This document shows, piece by piece, positions 15,251 to 23,283 of a stretch of DNA of 23,492 nt; position 1 is the first letter of the stretch, and each line of letters starts with the position of its first letter. Source of the DNA: Pseudomonadota bacterium (lineage in GTDB: Bacteria > Pseudomonadota > Gammaproteobacteria > Pseudomonadales > Pseudomonadaceae). The position numbers and the translations under genes are program-made. The notes beneath the pieces are model-generated. The model was not told the origin of the DNA, did no database searches, and worked only from the letters and a program-made list of their open reading frames with translations. The stretch covers positions 1 to 23,492 of the forward strand of contig JAEYXX010000103.1 of assembly GCA_023431055.1 (NCBI GenBank), read 5' to 3'.

Positions 15251-16594
15251 GTGTTGAGATCGGTATCCATCGTCCTGCTGACTGCCCTGGCCTTCCAGGC
15301 CCAGGCCAAGGTCGACGCCAGCCAGGCCGCGCGCCTGGGCCAGGACCTGACGCCACTCGGCGGCGAGCGCGCCGGTAATGCCAGTGGCACCATTCCCGCC
15401 TGGACCGGAGGCCTGGCCACGCCGCCTGCCAGTTACCAGCCCGGCATGCATCACCCGGATCCCTATGCCGATGATCGGCCGTTGTATCGCGTCGACGGGC
15501 AGAACCTGGCGCAGTACGAACAGCAGCTGCCGCTTGGCCTCAAGGCCCTGCTGCAGCAGAACCCCAGCTACTACCTGCGCGTGTTCCCCACCCGCCGCAG
15601 CGCCGCGGCGCCGCAGCGCATCTACGACGCCACCCGCTTCAATGCGCTGAATGCCGAGCTGATCTCCGGCGGCAATGGCGTTCAGGGCGCAGCTTCCGGC
15701 ATACCCTTCCCGCTGCCGGCGGACGGTCAGGAAGCGATCTGGAACCATGTCATGCGTTACCGCGGCGACCAGATCAGCATGGCCACCAATCAGGCGGCGG
15801 TGCTCAGCAACGGCAGCTACAACCTGCTCAAGCTCGAGCGCGACATCTACTTCGTCTACGGCCGCGAAGGCATAGCCCCGCAGGATCTGGACAACACCCT
15901 GTTCCACTACAAGTACAAGGTGGTGGCGCCGGCCAAGCTGGCCGGCTCGGCCCTGGTGGTGCAGGAAACCCTCGATCAGGTGCTGGCGATCCGCAAGGCC
16001 TGGCGCTTCAACCGCGGCGAGCGTCGCGTGCGCCGCCTGCCGATGCTCGCCTACGACACCCTGCAGCCCGATACCAACGGCATGGCCACCGCCGACCAGG
16101 TGGACGCCTACAACGGCGCGCCGGATCGCTACGAATGGAAGCTGCTGGGCAAGCGCGAGATGCTGGTGCCGTACAACAGCTACGCCGTGCACCAGAAGGG
16201 CATCCCCTATGCCGACATCCTGCAGGCCAAGCACATCAACCCCGAACTGCTGCGCTACGAGCTGCACCGCGTCTGGGTCGTGGAGGCGGACCTGCGTACC
16301 GGCTTCAGCCACCCGTACGCCAAGCGCCGCTTCTACCTGGACGAGGACAGCTGGCAGATCCTCGCCGTCGACCTGTATGACCGCAGCGGTGCGCTGATCG
16401 GACTGCAGGAGGCCCACCCGATCAGCTACTACGAGGTGCCGATGTTCGGCTCGACCCTGGAGACCATCTACGACCTCAAGGGTGGCCGCTACTTCGCTGA
16501 CGGCCTGGACAACAACGAGAAGATGTACGACTTCAATGCCCGGCTGAGCCCGCGCGACTTCACCCCGCAGGCCCTGCGCCGCGAAGGCAACTGA
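15251..16594 (+). CDS. Exported DUF1329 family protein
   Basis: 447 residues with a Sec signal peptide (MLRSVSIVLLTALAFQAQA, cleavage about residue 19-20), so periplasmic or outer-membrane associated. The start is GTG at 15251 with GGAG 8 bp upstream; a TTG directly after it is an alternative. The mature N-terminus with ARLGQDLTPLGGERAGNASGTIPAWTGGL is the hallmark of DUF1329, and the central and C-terminal blocks (YNLLKLERDIYFVYG, RRFYLDEDSWQILAVD) also fit. Paralogs of this family, whose fold resembles lipoprotein-carrier proteins, often pair with DUF1302 outer-membrane proteins. Here it stands alone. Function is not established. It lies between trmB and the accessory segment. Confidence 0.9.
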   Translation: MLRSVSIVLLTALAFQAQAKVDASQAARLGQDLTPLGGERAGNASGTIPAWTGGLATPPASYQPGMHHPDPYADDRPLYRVDGQNLAQYEQQLPLGLKALLQQNPSYYLRVFPTRRSAAAPQRIYDATRFNALNAELISGGNGVQGAASGIPFPLPADGQEAIWNHVMRYRGDQISMATNQAAVLSNGSYNLLKLERDIYFVYGREGIAPQDLDNTLFHYKYKVVAPAKLAGSALVVQETLDQVLAIRKAWRFNRGERRVRRLPMLAYDTLQPDTNGMATADQVDAYNGAPDRYEWKLLGKREMLVPYNSYAVHQKGIPYADILQAKHINPELLRYELHRVWVVEADLRTGFSHPYAKRRFYLDEDSWQILAVDLYDRSGALIGLQEAHPISYYEVPMFGSTLETIYDLKGGRYFADGLDNNEKMYDFNARLSPRDFTPQALRREGN

Positions 16595-16601
16595 GCCGGC
16601 A

Positions 16602-17029
16602 TCATCCGCGCGACCAGCGCATCGTCAGCTCCGGCTGGCCGGTGTGCGGGTCGCGCGTTTCGTTCAGCGTGACGAAACCGCCTGCGCGGTAGAAGGCCAC
16701 CGCCCGGGCATTGGCGCGGTAGACGCCCAGTTCGAGGCTGTCACGCCTGCGCTTGGCTTCGTCCAGGAGCTGGCGACCGAGGCCGCGGCCCTGAGCTCCG
16801 GGCTGACGAACAATGCGGCCAGACGCTGTTCGTGCAGCGATGCGAAGCCCAGTACCTGCCCCTTTTCCTCCAGCACAAGGGTTTCGGCCTGCGGCAGGTA
16901 TAGCTCGCGCATCGCGGGCAGCTGCTCGCGCCAGAAGCTCTCCGGCACGAAGTCGTGGGCCAGGATGGAGGCCTTCAACCAGAGGTCGAGTACGGCGTCG
17001 CTGTCTGTGGGATGGTAGGGGCGAATCAT
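16602..17029 (-). pseudogene. GNAT acetyltransferase (YjaB-like), frameshifted
   Basis: The first 79 residues read in one frame (MIRPYHPTDSDAVLDLWLKA to AALFVSPEL). Near 16793 the continuation QGRGLGRQLLDEAK to ELTMRWSRG and a TGA at 16602-16604 lies in the next frame. The total of 428 bp is one base short of 143 codons, so a single-base deletion explains it. The break falls just before QGRGLG, the Q/R-x-x-G-x-G acetyl-CoA pyrophosphate loop of GNAT motif A. Both halves are otherwise well preserved (ANARAVAFYRAGGF is the usual motif B), so this is a recent mutation or a sequencing error. AGGA lies before the ATG. The unshifted product would lack acetyl-CoA binding. Confidence 0.85.
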
Positions 17030-17060
17030 GATGAAGTCCTGTTCGAGGAGATGTGAATCC

Positions 17061-17609
17061 ATGGAGGTTCGGTTACATATATTCGGTGCATCTGGCTCGG
17101 GCACCACTACCCTGGCCCGCACGCTGGCCGAGCGCAATGGCTGGCTGCATCTGGATACCGACGATTTTTACTGGCTGCCCAGCGAGCCGCCCTATCTGCA
17201 CAAGCGGCCGCCCGAGGACCGGGTCAGGCTGATCCGCGAGCGCGCCGCACAGGCACCTAGATGGGTGCTCAGTGGTTCGCTGTGCAGTTGGGGTGAGGCG
17301 TTGATCCCGTCTTTCAGCCATGCCTTGTTCCTGCGCCTGGATGATCAGGAACGCATGCGCCGGCTGCGCCAGCGTGAAGCACAGCGTTATGGCGCGCGCA
17401 TCCAGCCGGGAGGTGACATGCATGAGCAAAGTCAGGCCTTCCTGGAGTGGGCCGCCGGTTACGAGCAGGGCGACTTGAGCACGCGTAGCCTGGCCATGCA
17501 CGAAGCCTGGATGACCCGCCACCTGAGTTGTCCGTTGCTATGCCTGGACTCGACCCGGCACACACCCGAGCAATTGGCCGAACAGGTTCTGGCGTGGTTG
17601 CACGCCTGA
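17061..17609 (+). CDS. Small P-loop NTPase, adenylate/shikimate-kinase-like
   Basis: 182 residues. It opens with a P-loop FGASGSGTTTLARTLAE (8-24) in which the usual Walker A Lys is Thr15 (GSGTTT rather than GSGKST). DTDDFYW (32-38) sits where related kinases bind substrate, and RLRQREAQRYG (102-111) resembles a lid with several Arg. The pattern recalls unassigned cytoplasmic P-loop kinases annotated as adenylate-kinase-like; the substrate is unknown. The ATG at 17061 has GAGGAG 10 bp upstream. It is divergent from the acetyltransferase, only 31 bp between start codons, so its promoter must overlap that gene. It converges with the DUF3392 gene. Confidence 0.78.
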   Translation: MEVRLHIFGASGSGTTTLARTLAERNGWLHLDTDDFYWLPSEPPYLHKRPPEDRVRLIRERAAQAPRWVLSGSLCSWGEALIPSFSHALFLRLDDQERMRRLRQREAQRYGARIQPGGDMHEQSQAFLEWAAGYEQGDLSTRSLAMHEAWMTRHLSCPLLCLDSTRHTPEQLAEQVLAWLHA

Positions 17610-17646
17610 GCCGGTGACGATCTGCCTTGAGTTCATGGCGCCCTGG

Positions 17647-17970
17647 CTAATTGCGGTCGGCCATGATGCCGATCACCACGAAGATCAGAATCAGCACCGG
17701 GGCCAGGGTGTAGTTGTTGAAGTGCGCCAGGCCCTTGGCCAGCCAAGGCGTGAGGAAGACGATCGCCAGACCGTAGCCGACCGCGCAGAACACCACGAAC
17801 AGCAGGGTGCGCAGCACGAAGTTGAGGTTGCCGATGGTGCGCTGAACCCAGGCGTTGATGGCCGGGCCGAACAGCACCAGCAGGGTGGCCATGATGGCCA
17901 GGGAGATATCGCCAAGATGGCTGCGGCTCCAGCGCGAGAGGGTGACGATCAGGTCCAGTAGCAAATCCAT
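17647..17970 (-). CDS. DUF3392 family membrane protein
   Basis: 107 residues with three hydrophobic segments, about 20-37 (GDISLAIMATLLVLFGPA), 50-75 (NFVLRTLLFVVFCAVGYGLAIVFLT) and 84-104 (NYTLAPVLILIFVVIGIMA). The sequence pattern, including TIGNLNFVLRTLLFV, fits DUF3392, small inner-membrane proteins of gammaproteobacteria with no established role. A clear AAGGAG lies 7 bp before the ATG. In related genomes it follows trmB directly (from memory), so the DUF1329, acetyltransferase and kinase genes look like an insertion between them. Confidence 0.88.
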   Translation of the reverse strand: MDLLLDLIVTLSRWSRSHLGDISLAIMATLLVLFGPAINAWVQRTIGNLNFVLRTLLFVVFCAVGYGLAIVFLTPWLAKGLAHFNNYTLAPVLILIFVVIGIMADRN

Positions 17971-18283
17971 TGGGGCTCCTTGTTGACACGGCGCAGAACG
18001 GGTTGCGCAGCAGGTTGGCCGACCGCACGGCGAAGGGACATGAGCGGCATTGGCCGTCTCTTTGCAGTTGGCCGGTGCCGGGCAAACGAAAGGGGACGCC
18101 GCGCTGGCGGGCTTCGAGGTGCCTGCGTGCGGCTAGCGCGCGGGCAAGCGCTGTTGGCGCACGTTCCGGCGCCATAGACTAACGGATTCGTATCGGCCTG
18201 TGTGCACCTGCGCGGGCCGCGCTCGGCCGGTACCATTGGGCCAATGGCGCGCCCATGGTCGCTGGGACCATGGGCGCGCTGGC
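17971..18283. other. Intergenic region between the DUF3392 gene and the metalloprotease gene
   Basis: 313 bp. No gene is supported; the short frames in it have no recognisable content. It should contain the DUF3392 promoter, which I cannot place. Its far end carries the two palindromes at 18233-18279. Confidence 0.5.
18233..18279. repeat. Two adjoining perfect palindromes downstream of the metalloprotease gene
   Basis: CCATTGG-G-CCAATGG (18233-18247) overlaps the left arm of a stronger one: a 14-bp perfect stem GCGCGCCCATGGTC (18247-18260), 5-base loop, and its complement (18266-18279). The second ends 4 bp beyond the protease stop codon (18284-18286). The stem is strong enough to act at the 3' end of the protease mRNA, but no T-run follows on the minus strand, so it is either a transcript-stabilising hairpin or an atypical terminator. 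Confidence 0.65.
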
Positions 18284-20074
18284 TTACAGCCGGGTCACGC
18301 TGACGTTGTCGATGAACAGCGACTGGCTGCGTTGCGTGCCAAGCAGCAATAGCTCTGCACGGCGCAGTGGGCCGGCGGGCAGCTGCACTTCATGCTGCAG
18401 CTTGCTCCAGCTGCCGCCGCGGGTGTTGCGCTGACCGAGCGGCAGATACTGACCGCGACCGTTGCTGTCCTCAACATACAGGTAGGCGTAGGCGACGGCG
18501 CTGACCGAGGTGCTGCGACCGATGCTCAGGTCCGCCTCGATGCGATAGCGCTTGCCGGCCTCCAGGTTGCCGAGCAGGCTGACGCTGGCGCCGGAACCTT
18601 CGTACTCGCGCTGATAGGCTTCCAGCGCCTGACGACCGCTGCTGGCGTAGGTGCTGACGCGCGCGCTGCCGTGGTAGCCGGACCAGCCGCCGATGCCGCT
18701 TTCGAAGTTCCAGCCGAACTGCGCGGGCGCCGCTGGCGGCGTGCTGCTCTGGATCTCCTGCAGCTCCACCTCATCGATCAGCAGGCTGCTGCCGCTGTCG
18801 CTCCACACCGCCACATAGAGATTGCGTGCGTTGGCCGGCGTCCGGTAGGTGAAGGTCTTTTCCAGGCGGCTGAATTCGTTGCCGCTGACGGACAGGCTGG
18901 CCGACTGCTCCGAGCTGTAGGTCAGGCGGCCGTCGAGACCCTCCTGCAGGATCGCCAGGCGCACGTTCTCGCGGCTGTTGCGGGCCTTGAGCATGCTGTT
19001 GGCCCGGAGCCGGTACTGCACGCCGTCACGCAGGCCGCTGACCGGGGTGGCCAGGATGTCGAAGCCGCGCGCGTCCATCTGCAGGGCGTTGTCGCGGCAG
19101 TTCAGGGCCACGTTGACCAGGCTCAGGTCGGACTGGCCGAAGAGCGCACGCCAGCCTTCGCTGGTGGTGAACTCGCCATTGCGTACCAAGCCCTGCAGCG
19201 CCGGTTTGCTGCACCATGCCAGCTCGACCGGCGGCGTACCGGGGTTGGTGGTTCCCGGGTTGCCGGTGACGGGGACCAGGGTCGGGCGGAATGCCGCGAT
19301 CTGGCTGGCCATGGCGTTCAGCGCGCGCACCGCATCGGCATGTTCGTGCTGCCCGCAAGCCTGATTGGCGCATTCGCTGTCGCGCAGCTGCGGGTTGGAG
19401 AATACCGGCGCCTGGCGGCGCGCGCCGAACACCTGGGGATAGGCCATGATGGTGCTGAACTGATTCTGCACGCCATAGCCGCGGCTCCATTCATGGGTGC
19501 CGTTATGGCCGTTGGCGTTGTAGTAGCCCTCCTGCAGATCCTGCTCGTAGGAGTGGCGCAGGCCCATGTTGTGGCCGGCCTCGTGAGCGAAGGTGCTGAG
19601 GCTGCAGTCGACCCCGGTCAGGCCGTAGGCCATCTCCTTGGCGCCGCTGTTGAAGCGGTCGCTGTTCTTCGGCCCGGTGCCCATCCAGGCGATGCCGCAG
19701 ACGCCGTAGCCCTGCCCCTGGGTGGTGCGGTTGATCAGTTGCACCAGGTCCGCGCCGTACTGCTCGCGCAGACGCTGCACGCGGGTGTCGTAGGTGAACT
19801 TGTTGAGGTTGGCCGAGGACACGTCGTAGTAGTCGGCCCAGTCCAGCAGCTGCTTGTGAACCAGACGCAGGCGCAGGTTGACCCCGCTCTTGGCGTAGGC
19901 GTTGTTGGTGTACTCGATGTAGCTGGCGATGCGTGCGTCGATGTCGCGGCCGTTGGGCAGCGCCTGGGCGTCCTTGGTGTAGAGCACCATGATATCGACG
20001 GTCTCGGGGTTGGCCTGGGCGTGGTGGGCGGCCAGCGCCAGTGCCAGGGCGGATAACCATTGCACGTTCTTCAT
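18284..20074 (-). CDS. Secreted metzincin zinc metalloprotease with two C-terminal beta-sandwich domains
   Basis: 596 residues. A signal peptide ends near residue 21 (HHAQA). The catalytic domain begins at once with ETVDIMVLYTKDAQ, the usual first strand of reprolysin-like enzymes. It has the full metzincin motif HEAGHNMGLRH (164-174: His164, Glu165, His168, His174) and a Met-turn TIMAYPQ (Met210). Four Cys (126, 157, 235, 240) could make disulfides. A Pro/Gly/Thr linker (268-282) leads to two carbohydrate-binding-like jelly-roll modules, about 288-440 and 450-596 (WNFESGIGGW and FIDNVSVTRL). Family M12B or M72 (peptidyl-Asp endopeptidase-like) fits best. The protein has no propeptide of its own; the upstream gene may supply it. 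No type I (RTX) signal is seen, so type II secretion is likely. Confidence 0.9.
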   Translation of the reverse strand: MKNVQWLSALALALAAHHAQANPETVDIMVLYTKDAQALPNGRDIDARIASYIEYTNNAYAKSGVNLRLRLVHKQLLDWADYYDVSSANLNKFTYDTRVQRLREQYGADLVQLINRTTQGQGYGVCGIAWMGTGPKNSDRFNSGAKEMAYGLTGVDCSLSTFAHEAGHNMGLRHSYEQDLQEGYYNANGHNGTHEWSRGYGVQNQFSTIMAYPQVFGARRQAPVFSNPQLRDSECANQACGQHEHADAVRALNAMASQIAAFRPTLVPVTGNPGTTNPGTPPVELAWCSKPALQGLVRNGEFTTSEGWRALFGQSDLSLVNVALNCRDNALQMDARGFDILATPVSGLRDGVQYRLRANSMLKARNSRENVRLAILQEGLDGRLTYSSEQSASLSVSGNEFSRLEKTFTYRTPANARNLYVAVWSDSGSSLLIDEVELQEIQSSTPPAAPAQFGWNFESGIGGWSGYHGSARVSTYASSGRQALEAYQREYEGSGASVSLLGNLEAGKRYRIEADLSIGRSTSVSAVAYAYLYVEDSNGRGQYLPLGQRNTRGGSWSKLQHEVQLPAGPLRRAELLLLGTQRSQSLFIDNVSVTRL

Positions 20075-20111
20075 GTCTGCAATCCTTGTGCTGGGGAGTA
20101 AGAGAGGTGCA

Positions 20112-20780
20112 TCAGCCCTGGGCGGGCGGCGGCAGCGGGGGCAGCTCTTTATGGTCGTAATGCAGGTGATCGTTGGGATCGGCGCGCAGAACCAGCTGGT
20201 TTTCGTCGGTGATCACGGTCTTGCCGGTGGCGTTGTCGACGATGATCGACAGGCTGCCGTCCACGGTGGCCAGGGTGATGTGGGTTTCCAGCTTGCCGCG
20301 CACCAGGGTCATGCTTTCCATGGCCTCGCCGTCGAGCAGGGCGCCGTGCCAGACGGCGCTGCCGGCGGTATTGCGGGTTTCGCTGAGGCGCGCACGCACG
20401 GGTTGTTGCCGCCCTGGCAGGGCAAGGGCCACGACTTGGCCGGTATGCAGGGTTGTCAGCTGTTGCGGATCGAGCTGGGTGAGGTGGCGGATGATGCCGT
20501 CGCTTTCTTCTGCCTGCAGTGAACCGGCCTCCCACAGCGTCACTTGCGCCTTTGCCGGTGTGCTGGCAACCGGTTGCGCTTGTGCCCTACCGCCCGCGGA
20601 CGGCGGCATGCCTGGCGCCGCCGCGGCCGCGATGGTGGGCGCTGTGGGAGCGGCAGGGGTGCCGCTTGGTTTGCGCTGCGTCGTGTCAGGCTCTGGATGC
20701 ATGGCTTCCGACAGCACGAATCCCAGGGTGCCGCCCACAATTACTGTGGCGATAACGGCGGTTATCCAGCGTTTTGACAT
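20112..20780 (-). CDS. Membrane-anchored protein resembling a metalloprotease prodomain
   Basis: 222 residues. An uncleaved anchor or signal lies at about 6-24, then an Ala/Pro-rich linker (30-78), then a beta-rich domain (about 79-200) with the rhythm AVWHGALLDGEAMESMTLV and ITLATVDGSLSIIVDNATG, a pattern common in N-terminal propeptides of metzincin proteases. The tail has a His/Asp-rich DHLHYDH (204-210; His205, 207, 210) followed by a Pro-rich end. It has no Cys. The ribosome site is good (AAGGAG). It is 37 bp upstream of the metalloprotease in the same orientation, so the two form an operon. I do not recognise a named family. The prodomain or inhibitor role is inference from context and pattern. 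Confidence 0.7.
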   Translation of the reverse strand: MSKRWITAVIATVIVGGTLGFVLSEAMHPEPDTTQRKPSGTPAAPTAPTIAAAAAPGMPPSAGGRAQAQPVASTPAKAQVTLWEAGSLQAEESDGIIRHLTQLDPQQLTTLHTGQVVALALPGRQQPVRARLSETRNTAGSAVWHGALLDGEAMESMTLVRGKLETHITLATVDGSLSIIVDNATGKTVITDENQLVLRADPNDHLHYDHKELPPLPPPAQG

Positions 20781-21055
20781 GCCATCGCTCCTTCCTCTGG
20801 TAAGGCGAAAGAGGGCAGTCTAGGTACGCGGGTGCCAGAAATTCGCTATGCACTTCACAGCAAGGCCGAGCAACGAGGGGTGAGGGCGCTAACTTGGACG
20901 CCTGTCTCACCTTTGGAATGTATTGCGTCTCGTTGCTCGTCGGGTGGTGCGGTTTTGCCGAGCCGGGAGGACATGTCGTCAGATCGACATTTCACGGCTT
21001 CCGAGGCCATTTGAAAGGCGGACGCCGATCGTTCCTGTCCGGAGCCCGGCGCGCC

Positions 21056-22258
21056 TCAGCTAAGGAAGTGTTGCAGCAGATCGTTGAGGAACAGCTGGCC
21101 CTTGGCGGTGGCTACCAGGCGCGCCGGATCGGCCTGCAACAGGCCCTGGCGTTCGGCTGCGCGGCGTGCCTGCTCGAGCTGCTGCAGCGGCAGGCCGGTG
21201 CGCTGAGTGAATAGCTCGGCGGGCGCGCCTTCGGTCAGGCGCAGCACGTTCATCAGAAACTCGAAGGGCAGTTCGTCGGCTTCGAGCGTGCGCTCGCCGG
21301 CCTGGAAGGCCTTGGCCGGGTCCAGATAGTCCTTGGGCAGACGGGTTTTCCAGGTGCGCTGAATGCGCCCGTCGGGCGTGCTCAATTTGGCGTGGGCGCC
21401 GGCGCCGATGCCGAGAAAGTCGCCGAAGGTCCAGTAGTTGAGGTTATGCCGCGCCTGCTTGCCTGGCTGAGCGTAGGCGGACACCTCGTACTGGGCGTAA
21501 CCCTCGGCGGCGAGCAGGGCCTGGCCGGCTTCCTGGATGTCCCACAGCAGGTCGTCTTCCGGCAGTACCGGCGGCTGGCTCCAGAACACCGTGTTCGGCT
21601 CCATGGTCAGCTGGTACCAGGAAAGGTGCGTCGGGCCCTGGCTGATGGCCGTGCGCAGGTCGAACAGGGCGTCCTCGATACTCTGCTCGGGCAGGCCGTG
21701 CATCAGGTCGAGGTTGAAGTTGTCGAAGCCGGCGGCGCGCGCCATATCGGCGGCCCGCACGGCCTCGTTGCCGTCGTGGATGCGCCCCAGCGCCTTGAGC
21801 TTGGCCTCCTGGAAGCTCTGCACGCCGATGGACAGGCGATTGATGCCCAGTGCGCGGTAGCCCCTGAACTTGGCCTGCTCGAAGGTGCCGGGGTTGGCTT
21901 CCAGCGTGATCTCGATGTCGCCAGCGAAGGCCACGCGCCGTTCGACGCCTTCCAGCAGACGGCCCAGAGCGCGGTCGGAGAACAGGCTGGGGGTGCCGCC
22001 GCCGAAGAAGATTGAGGTCAGCGGCCGACCATGGGCGTGCTGCAGGTCGGCATCGAGGTCGGCCAGCAGGGCGTCGACGTACTCTTCTTCAGGCAGCGTC
22101 GGCCCGGCGGCGTGGGAGTTGAAGTCGCAGTAAGGACATTTGCGCACGCACCAGGGGATATGGATATAGAGCGCGAGGGGCGGTAGCTGCGGGCTGCAGG
22201 CTGCAGGCTGCAGGTTCGAGCCTGTGGCCTGTGGCCTGTGGCCTGGGGCCGTTTTCAT
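21056..22258 (-). CDS. hemW: Radical SAM heme chaperone HemW
   Basis: 400 residues. HemW (formerly called oxygen-independent coproporphyrinogen oxidase-like) binds heme and hands it to respiratory proteins. The radical-SAM cluster motif CVRKCPYC (Cys37, 41, 44) and FFGGGTPS (84-91) are present. The start ATG (22256-22258) overlaps the rdgB stop (ATGA). It is the only canonical start before the conserved core [12 protein letters not shown]. The 25 preceding residues are encoded by two heptanucleotide tandem repeats, so the N-terminus is a low-complexity extension. It is the last gene of the metW-DUF4426-rdgB-hemW unit. Confidence 0.94.
   Translation of the reverse strand: MKTAPGHRPQATGSNLQPAACSPQLPPLALYIHIPWCVRKCPYCDFNSHAAGPTLPEEEYVDALLADLDADLQHAHGRPLTSIFFGGGTPSLFSDRALGRLLEGVERRVAFAGDIEITLEANPGTFEQAKFRGYRALGINRLSIGVQSFQEAKLKALGRIHDGNEAVRAADMARAAGFDNFNLDLMHGLPEQSIEDALFDLRTAISQGPTHLSWYQLTMEPNTVFWSQPPVLPEDDLLWDIQEAGQALLAAEGYAQYEVSAYAQPGKQARHNLNYWTFGDFLGIGAGAHAKLSTPDGRIQRTWKTRLPKDYLDPAKAFQAGERTLEADELPFEFLMNVLRLTEGAPAELFTQRTGLPLQQLEQARRAAERQGLLQADPARLVATAKGQLFLNDLLQHFLS
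22186..22246. repeat. Two heptanucleotide tandem repeats within the hemW 5' coding region
   Basis: GCTGCAG occurs three times in a row (22193-22213), preceded by one degenerate copy GCTGCGG (22186-22192). GCCTGTG occurs three times (22220-22240), followed by a partial copy. Units of 7 bp are not a multiple of three, so gain or loss of one unit would shift the hemW frame. Confidence 0.9.
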
Positions 22259-22860
22259 AACCCCAGGCGCTGCTTGAGCAGGGCCATGGCGCGGGCGCGG
22301 TGGCTGAGGCGGTTCTTCTGCTCGGCCGGCAGTTCGGCACTGGAGCAGCCGGTTTCCGGTACCCAGAACAGCGGGTCGTAGCCGAAGCCGTGCTCGCCAC
22401 GGGCTTCGTGCAGGATGCTGCCGTGCCACAGGCCTTCACAGAGGATCGGCAGCGGATCGTCGGCGTGGCGCACCAGCGCCAGGGCGCAGACGAACTGGGC
22501 GCCGCGCTCGGCATCCGGCACGTCTTTCAGGGCGGCGAGCAGCTTGGCATTGTTCGCCGCATCGCCCTGGCCATCGGCATAGCGCGCCGAGTAGATGCCG
22601 GGGGCGCCGCCTAGAAAGTCCACCGCCAGGCCGGAGTCGTCGGCCAGTGCCGGCAGACCGGAGATGCGCGCGGCGTTGCGCGCCTTGAGGATGGCGTTCT
22701 CGACGAACGACAGGCCGGTCTCTTCCGGCTCGACCTGGCTGAACTCGCCGATCGAACGCACGCGCACGGCGTCGCCGAGCATGGCCTGCAGCTCCTTGAG
22801 CTTGCCGGCGTTATGGCTGGCCAGGACCAGCTCCTTGAAACCACTCACTGGCTTAGTCAT
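22255..22860 (-). CDS. rdgB: RdgB/HAM1 family non-canonical purine NTP pyrophosphatase (dITP/XTP)
   Basis: 201 residues. It hydrolyses dITP, dXTP and related deaminated purine nucleotides to monophosphates, keeping them out of DNA. Family motifs: [10 protein letters not shown] (15-24), the Glu of [11 protein letters not shown] (51-61), [11 protein letters not shown] (71-81), GIYSARYA (88-95) and GFGYDPLF. The ATG at 22858-22860 is preferred to an earlier in-frame one, because the protein then begins just before the first conserved strand. It overlaps the end of the DUF4426 gene by 8 bp and overlaps hemW by ATGA, so all are coupled. Confidence 0.96.
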   Translation of the reverse strand: MTKPVSGFKELVLASHNAGKLKELQAMLGDAVRVRSIGEFSQVEPEETGLSFVENAILKARNAARISGLPALADDSGLAVDFLGGAPGIYSARYADGQGDAANNAKLLAALKDVPDAERGAQFVCALALVRHADDPLPILCEGLWHGSILHEARGEHGFGYDPLFWVPETGCSSAELPAEQKNRLSHRARAMALLKQRLGL

Positions 22861-23269
22861 CCGGGAACATTTCCTGGTTGAAGGTGATGCGGTGCGCATC
22901 GTCACCCTGGCGTACGTTCAGGGTGAAACTCAGCACTTCACGGGTTTTGAACGGGAACTGTGCCAGGTAATAGATGGCCTCGCCTTCGGTGACCTGGCGG
23001 AAGGTCAGCGCGGTACTCTTGCCCAACAAGTCCTTCACTTCGCCACCGACCACTGCGGTGCTGGGCTTGCCGGCCTTGAGCACGGCGACGTTGATCACGC
23101 CCTGGGTCTTGCTGCGCACCAGGCCGGCGGCGCTGGCGATATCCGGCTGGATGAAGCTGGAATTGAACACGCTGTAGTGCACGTCGAGATCGCCGAAGCT
23201 TTGCTTGCGCTCGGCGGCGGCCGGCAGGGCCAGGCACAGGGCGATCAGGAAGGGGATGATGCGGCGCAT
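22853..23269 (-). CDS. DUF4426 family periplasmic protein
   Basis: 138 residues with a signal peptide [19 protein letters not shown] (cleavage about residue 19). The mature part starts with [20 protein letters not shown], characteristic of DUF4426, small beta-rich exported proteins found between metW and rdgB in pseudomonads. Function is unknown. GAGGAG lies before the ATG, in the 14-bp gap after metW. Its stop overlaps the rdgB start. Confidence 0.9.
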   Translation of the reverse strand: MRRIIPFLIALCLALPAAAERKQSFGDLDVHYSVFNSSFIQPDIASAAGLVRSKTQGVINVAVLKAGKPSTAVVGGEVKDLLGKSTALTFRQVTEGEAIYYLAQFPFKTREVLSFTLNVRQGDDAHRITFNQEMFPDD

Positions 23270-23283
23270 GTTGTTCTCCTCGT

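Noticed and set aside
15197..16417. 406-codon open frame antisense to the DUF1329 gene
   Set aside because: No motif; the plus-strand frame has a signal peptide and family blocks.
17028..17060. ATG at 17028 as start of the P-loop protein
   Set aside because: It lies within the acetyltransferase start and lacks a ribosome site. GAGGAG precedes the ATG at 17061, which puts the P-loop at residue 9 as usual.
18392..20056. 554-codon open frame on the plus strand, antisense to the metalloprotease
   Set aside because: Its translation is Ala/Val/Gly-rich with no domain. It is the mirror frame of a high-GC gene whose minus-strand product has clear metzincin motifs.
20781..21055. Possible small genes in the 275-bp gap between the prodomain-like gene and hemW
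   Set aside because: Short frames lack ribosome sites and recognisable content. No clear promoter or terminator could be placed; a TGGCAC in the region lacks the second half of a sigma-54 site.
22259..22429. Longer hemW start within rdgB
   Set aside because: The extra residues are Arg/Pro/Ala-rich shadow of rdgB, and the ATGA overlap at 22258 is the normal coupled start.
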